Shown here piece by piece: positions 44,405 through 48,289 of a DNA stretch of 48,289 nt. A program made the translations under genes and the position numbers. The stretch lies in contig JALHOC010000003.1 in assembly GCA_022843225.1 (NCBI GenBank), positions 1-48,289 of the forward strand, written 5' to 3'. Source of the DNA: Hyphomonadaceae bacterium. GTDB lineage: Bacteria > Pseudomonadota > Alphaproteobacteria > Caulobacterales > Aquidulcibacteraceae. Each line of letters opens with the position of its first letter. Positions within the stretch are counted from its first letter, which is position 1. Under the pieces are notes generated by a model. The model was not told the origin of the DNA. It did no database searches and saw only the letters and a list, made by a program, of their open reading frames with translations.

Positions 44405-45235
44405 ATGTCCCACACCGATCTCTCCGCCGCCATCGAAGCCGCCTGGGCGCGGCGCGATACGCTGACGCCGCAAACCAAAGGCGCCGACGTCGAGGCCATC
44501 GAGGCCGCGCTCGACCTGCTCGACTCTGGCCAAGCGCGCGTCGCCGAGCGGGGGGGCGACGGCGCGTGGATCACGTATCAATGGCTGAAGCAGGCGGTGC
44601 TGCTCTCGTTCCGCACCAACGCCAATCAGCTCATCGCGGGCGCGGCGGGCAACGCGAACTGGTGGGACAAGGTCCCGTCAAAATTCGTGGGCTGGAGCGA
44701 GAACAGCTTCGCCGCCGCCGGCTTCCGCGCCGTGCCGGGCGCGATCGTGCGCCGCGGCGCATTCATCGGGCGCAACGCCGTGTTGATGCCGAGCTTCGTC
44801 AACATCGGCGCGTACGTCGATGAGGGCACGATGGTGGACACCTGGGCGACGGTCGGCTCCTGCGCACAGATCGGGAAGAATGTTCACATCTCCGGCGGCG
44901 CCGGCATTGGCGGCGTGCTTGAGCCGTTGCAAGCCAATCCCACCATTATCGAGGACGGCTGCTTCATCGGCGCACGCTCTGAAGTCGCCGAGGGCGTCAT
45001 CGTCCGTGAAGGCGCCGTGCTCGCCATGGGCACGTTCATCAGCCAATCGACCAAGATCGTTGATCGCGCGACGGGCGCGGTCACGCGCGGCGAAGTGCCG
45101 GCCTATTCGGTGATTGTGCCAGGCTCCTTGCCCGATCCAAACGGCGGGCCGTCACTCGCCTGTGCTGTGATCGTCAAGCGCGTCGATGCGCAAACGCGCG
45201 CGAAGACCGGCGTGAACGAGCTTCTAAGGGATTAG
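44405..45235 (+). CDS. dapD: 2,3,4,5-tetrahydropyridine-2,6-dicarboxylate N-succinyltransferase
   Basis: 276 residues with an N-terminal helical domain followed by a left-handed beta-helix of hexapeptide repeats ([47 protein letters not shown]). It makes N-succinyl-2-amino-6-ketopimelate in the lysine/diaminopimelate pathway. dapE, two steps further on, is in the same window. The start ATG at 44405 is followed by the family-typical [12 protein letters not shown]. Confidence 0.97.
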   Translation: MSHTDLSAAIEAAWARRDTLTPQTKGADVEAIEAALDLLDSGQARVAERGGDGAWITYQWLKQAVLLSFRTNANQLIAGAAGNANWWDKVPSKFVGWSENSFAAAGFRAVPGAIVRRGAFIGRNAVLMPSFVNIGAYVDEGTMVDTWATVGSCAQIGKNVHISGGAGIGGVLEPLQANPTIIEDGCFIGARSEVAEGVIVREGAVLAMGTFISQSTKIVDRATGAVTRGEVPAYSVIVPGSLPDPNGGPSLACAVIVKRVDAQTRAKTGVNELLRD

Positions 45236-45240
45236 GCGCG

Positions 45241-45289
45241 TAGGGCAGTAGTTTCTAAGCCCTTACTGCCGTAATCCCCTACTGCCCTA
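45241..45289. terminator. 11-bp inverted repeat between dapD and the convergent small gene
   Basis: TAGGGCAGTAG (45241-45251) and CTACTGCCCTA (45279-45289) are a perfect 11-bp pair with a 27-base loop, and the loop carries a further near-match (CCTTACTGCC). It lies 6 bases after dapD and just before the end of the opposing gene, so it probably ends both transcripts. Confidence 0.7.
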
Positions 45290-45637
45290 TCAACGCCCCG
45301 CGACCACAGACACCGTGATCGTCGATCCATCCGTCCCGGTCTGCGTCCAGCTATCGCCAACAGCCTTATCCGGCGCGGCCGCCGTACAGGCGCGCTCGCC
45401 ACCCGTCGGCGTCAAGCAAATCTGATCGCCCGCGAGTTCGTAGGCGCCCGCCGCATGCTGACCATCCGGCAGCATGGCGTGGAAGGTGCCGTCAGCGTTG
45501 AAGTGGTACCGCGCCGCCGCGCCGTTCGGATAGGTGATGACCAAGGTGTTCTCATAGGCGTAGTCCATCGGCCCCGCATACGCTGCGCCCGCCGCCAACG
45601 CCGCGCCCAATGCCAAGACCGCCGCGATCTTCTTCAT
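45290..45637 (-). CDS. Small exported protein, unknown
   Basis: 115 residues from the ATG at 45637 with a strong RBS (GAGGAGG) upstream. The signal peptide ends near AAYA (residue 20). The mature part is strand-rich (AENTLVITYPNGAAARYHFNADGTFHAML reading ENTLVITYPNGAAARYHF) with two cysteines (QICLTP, ERACTAA) likely joined, and then a WTQTGTDGSTITVSVV end. The layout is that of a small beta-sandwich secreted protein. No family recognised. Confidence 0.78.
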   Translation of the reverse strand: MKKIAAVLALGAALAAGAAYAGPMDYAYENTLVITYPNGAAARYHFNADGTFHAMLPDGQHAAGAYELAGDQICLTPTGGERACTAAAPDKAVGDSWTQTGTDGSTITVSVVAGR

Positions 45638-45648
45638 GTGTTTCCTCC

Positions 45649-46863
45649 TCAACTTGTTTTGCCGATAGCGACAGGCTGCGCATAGCTCAAGCGCCGCCAC
45701 AGCCATTCAAGCGGGCCCATCTGGAAGCGCGAGAGCCACAGCGGCGACCACACCAGCTGCACCGCCCACACCGCCAGCACGATGGCCCACAAAGTCGGTC
45801 GATCCACTTCGCCAAACAGGCCGAACCCACGACCGCCCCAGAAGATCGTCGTCATGATCAGCGATTGGGTGATGTAATTGGTGAAGGCCATGCGCCCAAC
45901 CGCCGCCAACGGTGCGGTGACGACGCTCAGATTGCCCTTGACCAAAAGCACCATGAGGCTGGCGTAGGCGAGCGAACCAAAAATCGACAACGCGACGTTC
46001 GCAAGCGACCCGTTCGAGAGCATGTGCACGAAGTCGAAGCCGCCTTGGGCGTTGAGCCAGGCCTGGTAACCGATCAAGCCGAGCGCGCCCGCACCGATCA
46101 CAACCATGAGCGCATAAACCCAAGCCGGCGCTTTTCCGGAGAGGAAGCCCAGCTTGAACAGCGCCATGCCGATCATCATCACGCCTGCGGTGCGCACGAT
46201 CAGCCCGACAGCCGAGTTCGCCAGAAACTCCAGCCACACGGAAATGTTCTCTTGCGTGGCGGAAACGATACCGCGCTGGAATGCGGCGATGGTGCGCGCC
46301 AACGCTTCTTCAGGCGGCGCCCAGATGTCGGCGCGGATTTCTTCCAGCATGCCTTCCGGGATGAGCCCGAACATCATGCCGGACGCGGCTTGCACCCCGA
46401 TCGACAGCGCCAGCAAAATGATGCCGACAATCATCAGCGTGCTTGCGCGCCAGGAGCGCGCCAACAATACGAGAAAGCCTGTCAGCGCGTAGGCGACGAG
46501 AATATCGCCATACCAGATCAGAGTCGCGTGGATCAGGCCGAAGATGAGCAGCCATGCGAGGCGCCGGCGCAGCACCGCGCCGCGGTCGGTATCGCTGCGC
46601 TCGCCGCCGACCAGAAAAATGCTCGCGCCGAACAGGATCGAGAACAAAGTGATGAACTTGAACTCGAAGAACACATGCATCACCCACCACGACCAGAGCG
46701 TCCCCTCGGTGACGGCGAGGGGCTCAAGCGTCGGATTAATGCCAGTTTGCCAGGGCGCGGCGAAATATGCGGCGTTGACCGCGAGGATGCCAAGCACGGC
46801 AAGCCCGCGCATCACGTCCAAGCTCTGAATACGATCCGTTACAGCGACTGGCGCGACACTCAT
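45649..46863 (-). CDS. DUF418 family membrane protein
   Basis: 404 residues from the ATG at 46863 with GGGGGAG seven bases upstream; a GTG at 46869 is an alternative. The N-terminal RIQSLDVMRGLAVLGILAVNA is the typical DUF418/YeiB start and the C-terminal GPLEWLWRRLSY also matches. About ten membrane helices. The role is unknown; related proteins resemble acyltransferase-3 membrane proteins. It is followed closely by the small exported gene and is divergent from dapE. Confidence 0.88.
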   Translation of the reverse strand: MSVAPVAVTDRIQSLDVMRGLAVLGILAVNAAYFAAPWQTGINPTLEPLAVTEGTLWSWWVMHVFFEFKFITLFSILFGASIFLVGGERSDTDRGAVLRRRLAWLLIFGLIHATLIWYGDILVAYALTGFLVLLARSWRASTLMIVGIILLALSIGVQAASGMMFGLIPEGMLEEIRADIWAPPEEALARTIAAFQRGIVSATQENISVWLEFLANSAVGLIVRTAGVMMIGMALFKLGFLSGKAPAWVYALMVVIGAGALGLIGYQAWLNAQGGFDFVHMLSNGSLANVALSIFGSLAYASLMVLLVKGNLSVVTAPLAAVGRMAFTNYITQSLIMTTIFWGGRGFGLFGEVDRPTLWAIVLAVWAVQLVWSPLWLSRFQMGPLEWLWRRLSYAQPVAIGKTS

Positions 46864-46914
46864 GCGCACACTCCCCCGTTTGTCCTTTTGCCGCCATCAC
46901 GCTAGAGCAGCGCC

Positions 46915-48063
46915 ATGGACGCCCGCACACTCGCCGATCCGATCCCCCTGGCGCAAGCCCTGATGCGACGCCCGTCCATTACGCCAAACGAAGCCGGCGC
47001 GCTCGATGTGGCCGAGGCCGCGTTGGCGGCTTTGGGCTTTCGTTGCAAGCGCTACAGGTTCGGCATTGTCGACAATCTCTACGGGCGCTTAGGCGATGCG
47101 CGACCGAACTTCTGTTTCGCCGGCCATGTCGATGTCGTACCGCCAGGCGAGGGCTGGGCCAGCGATCCCTTCGCCGCCGAGATCCGCGACGGCATGCTCT
47201 TCGGGCGCGGCGCCGCCGACATGAAAACCGCGATCGCGGCAATGATCGCGGCGACGGAGAATTTCCTTATCCATAGCACGGAATTTCGCGGATCGATTTC
47301 GTTCCTGCTGACATGTGATGAAGAAGGCCCTGCCGTCGAAGGCACCAAGCCCACTTTGGAAGCGCTGACGCGCGACGGCGAAGTTCTCGATCATTGCCTT
47401 GTCGGCGAGCCGACCAGCGAGGGTCGCGTCGGCGACGTGATCAAGAATGGCCGCCGCGGGAGTTTGAATGTCGTGATCGACATGGACGGCGCGCAGGGCC
47501 ATGTCGCCTACCCGCACCGCGCACGCAATCCGGTGACGCCGCTGATCGAAGCGCTTGGCGTCCTCAAATCGCGCAAGCTCGATGACGGCGCGCCGGGGTT
47601 CACGCCCTCTAATCTGGAAATCACGAGCATCGATGTCGGTAATCCGGCGCACAACGTGATCCCGGCCCGCGCCAGCGCCAAGCTCAACATCCGCTTCAAC
47701 ACGCATCACGAGGGTGAAGGTTTGTTTCAGTGGATCAAGCAAACCGCTGAAACCGCGGCGGCCGAGCACGGCGCCAAAGCAAGCTTACGAATCGCCTCGC
47801 AAAGCGTGCCGTTCTACACAGACCCCGGCCCGTTCACGGACTTGCTACAAGAAGCGGTACGCGAAAGCTTCGGCATCATGCCGAAGCTCACCACCACCGG
47901 CGGCACCTCCGATGCGCGCTTCATCCGCAATTATTGCCCCGTCGCGGAACTCGGCCTGCGCAACGCCACCGCGCATATGGTGGATGAGCATTGCGCGGTC
48001 GAGGATGTTCGCACGCTCGCGCGCTGCTACGAGGCGGTGTTGCGCCGGTACTTCGCGACATGA
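46915..48063 (+). CDS. dapE: Succinyl-diaminopimelate desuccinylase
   Basis: 382 residues, M20 peptidase family. Metal-binding positions are visible: His in FAGHVDVVPPGEGW, Asp in RGAADMKT, the Glu pair in DEEGPA, and His in HMVDEHC. It hydrolyses N-succinyl-L,L-diaminopimelate, giving L,L-DAP for lysine and peptidoglycan. The stop overlaps the next start as ATGA. dapD and dapE are in one direction with two opposite genes between them. Confidence 0.97.
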   Translation: MDARTLADPIPLAQALMRRPSITPNEAGALDVAEAALAALGFRCKRYRFGIVDNLYGRLGDARPNFCFAGHVDVVPPGEGWASDPFAAEIRDGMLFGRGAADMKTAIAAMIAATENFLIHSTEFRGSISFLLTCDEEGPAVEGTKPTLEALTRDGEVLDHCLVGEPTSEGRVGDVIKNGRRGSLNVVIDMDGAQGHVAYPHRARNPVTPLIEALGVLKSRKLDDGAPGFTPSNLEITSIDVGNPAHNVIPARASAKLNIRFNTHHEGEGLFQWIKQTAETAAAEHGAKASLRIASQSVPFYTDPGPFTDLLQEAVRESFGIMPKLTTTGGTSDARFIRNYCPVAELGLRNATAHMVDEHCAVEDVRTLARCYEAVLRRYFAT

Positions 48064-48289
48064 CACAAGCCATTGCAATGTTTGCGCTCGTCGTGCGCGA
48101 TTATGACGAGGCCATAGCCTATTTTACCGACGCCTTAGGGTTCGACTTGATCGAAGATACGCGGCAAAGCGAGACCAAACGCTGGGTCGTGGTGGCGCCG
48201 CCAGGCGGGCGCGGCGCGCGCATGCTGCTCGCCAAAGCAGCCAATGAGCGCCAGCTCGGGCGTATCGGCGATCAAACCGGCGGTCGCGT
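48060..48289 (+). CDS. VOC (glyoxalase/bleomycin-resistance) family protein, partial
   Basis: The first 76 residues before the window ends. The start (MTQAIAMFALVVRDYDEAIAYFTDALGF) has the pattern of a VOC-fold protein, with YDEAIAYFTDALGFDLIED the typical first module. The mid part (WVVVAPPGGRGARMLLAKAA) matches glyoxalase-like proteins. It overlaps the dapE stop by 4 bases, so it is probably translated with it. The metal-binding residues cannot be judged from a fragment. Confidence 0.8.
   Translation, partial: MTQAIAMFALVVRDYDEAIAYFTDALGFDLIEDTRQSETKRWVVVAPPGGRGARMLLAKAANERQLGRIGDQTGGR

Noticed and set aside
1-48289. CRISPR array
   Set aside because: No direct repeats with regular spacing were seen anywhere in the window.

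Overview
The window is GC-rich, densely coded DNA from an alphaproteobacterium. The best guess is the Caulobacterales/Hyphomonadaceae group. The evidence is a MucR/Ros regulator, a DUF2336 protein, the BolA-CGFS glutaredoxin pair, an exbB-exbD-exbD-tonB operon, split gcvPA/gcvPB behind a tandem glycine riboswitch, an electron-transfer flavoprotein-ubiquinone oxidoreductase, DUF1036 domains beside argB, and dapD/dapE. The genus call is inference from gene content. No rRNA, tRNA, CRISPR array or phage module was seen.

Region 1 (1-2992) is a mobile element. An IS1595-family transposase and four small convergently transcribed passenger genes lie between imperfect inverted repeats. Each repeat carries an inward-facing TTGACA, so each tip probably holds the promoter for its side. 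Two of the four passenger proteins carry the R-x4-H signature of HEPN domains. The arrangement looks like a defence or toxin cassette riding on the element, and it is the best candidate here for an undescribed system. The element ends next to the 3' end of a mucR-type gene.

Region 2 (3529-10720) is a ten-gene, translationally coupled Mrp/Mnh-type cation/proton antiporter operon: E, F, G, an MbhD-like subunit, B, C, three large NuoL/M/N-like subunits and one small unknown membrane protein. By eye, several of the proton-path charged residues in the large subunits are replaced.

Region 3 (10805-22508) holds single genes and small operons: a DUF2336 protein divergent from an MFS exporter, a small exported protein, exbB-exbD-exbD-tonB, bolA-grxD, an HtrA-type protease without a signal peptide, a DUF502 membrane protein, PPK2, purU, rpsD, a 617-bp gene-free stretch and an SRPBCC protein.

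Region 4 (22585-31223) covers dxs, gcvT-gcvH-gcvPA-gcvPB under a tandem glycine riboswitch, a TrmN6-like methyltransferase and a polyprenyl diphosphate synthase. Region 5 (31225-38439) reads as one minus-strand transcription unit: ETF-ubiquinone oxidoreductase, two related TPR proteins, ispE and a WecA/MraY-like sugar-phosphate transferase. With dxs and the prenyl synthase, the window holds three isoprenoid or quinone genes. Glycine cleavage, PurU and ETF-QO are one-carbon or respiratory housekeeping.

Region 6 (38569-48289) runs mostly on the plus strand: family-4 uracil-DNA glycosylase, lytic transglycosylase, argB-DUF1036-HAD phosphatase as an overlapping unit, a small membrane protein between two halves of a palindromic repeat, dapD, a small exported protein, a DUF418 membrane protein, dapE and the start of a VOC-fold protein.
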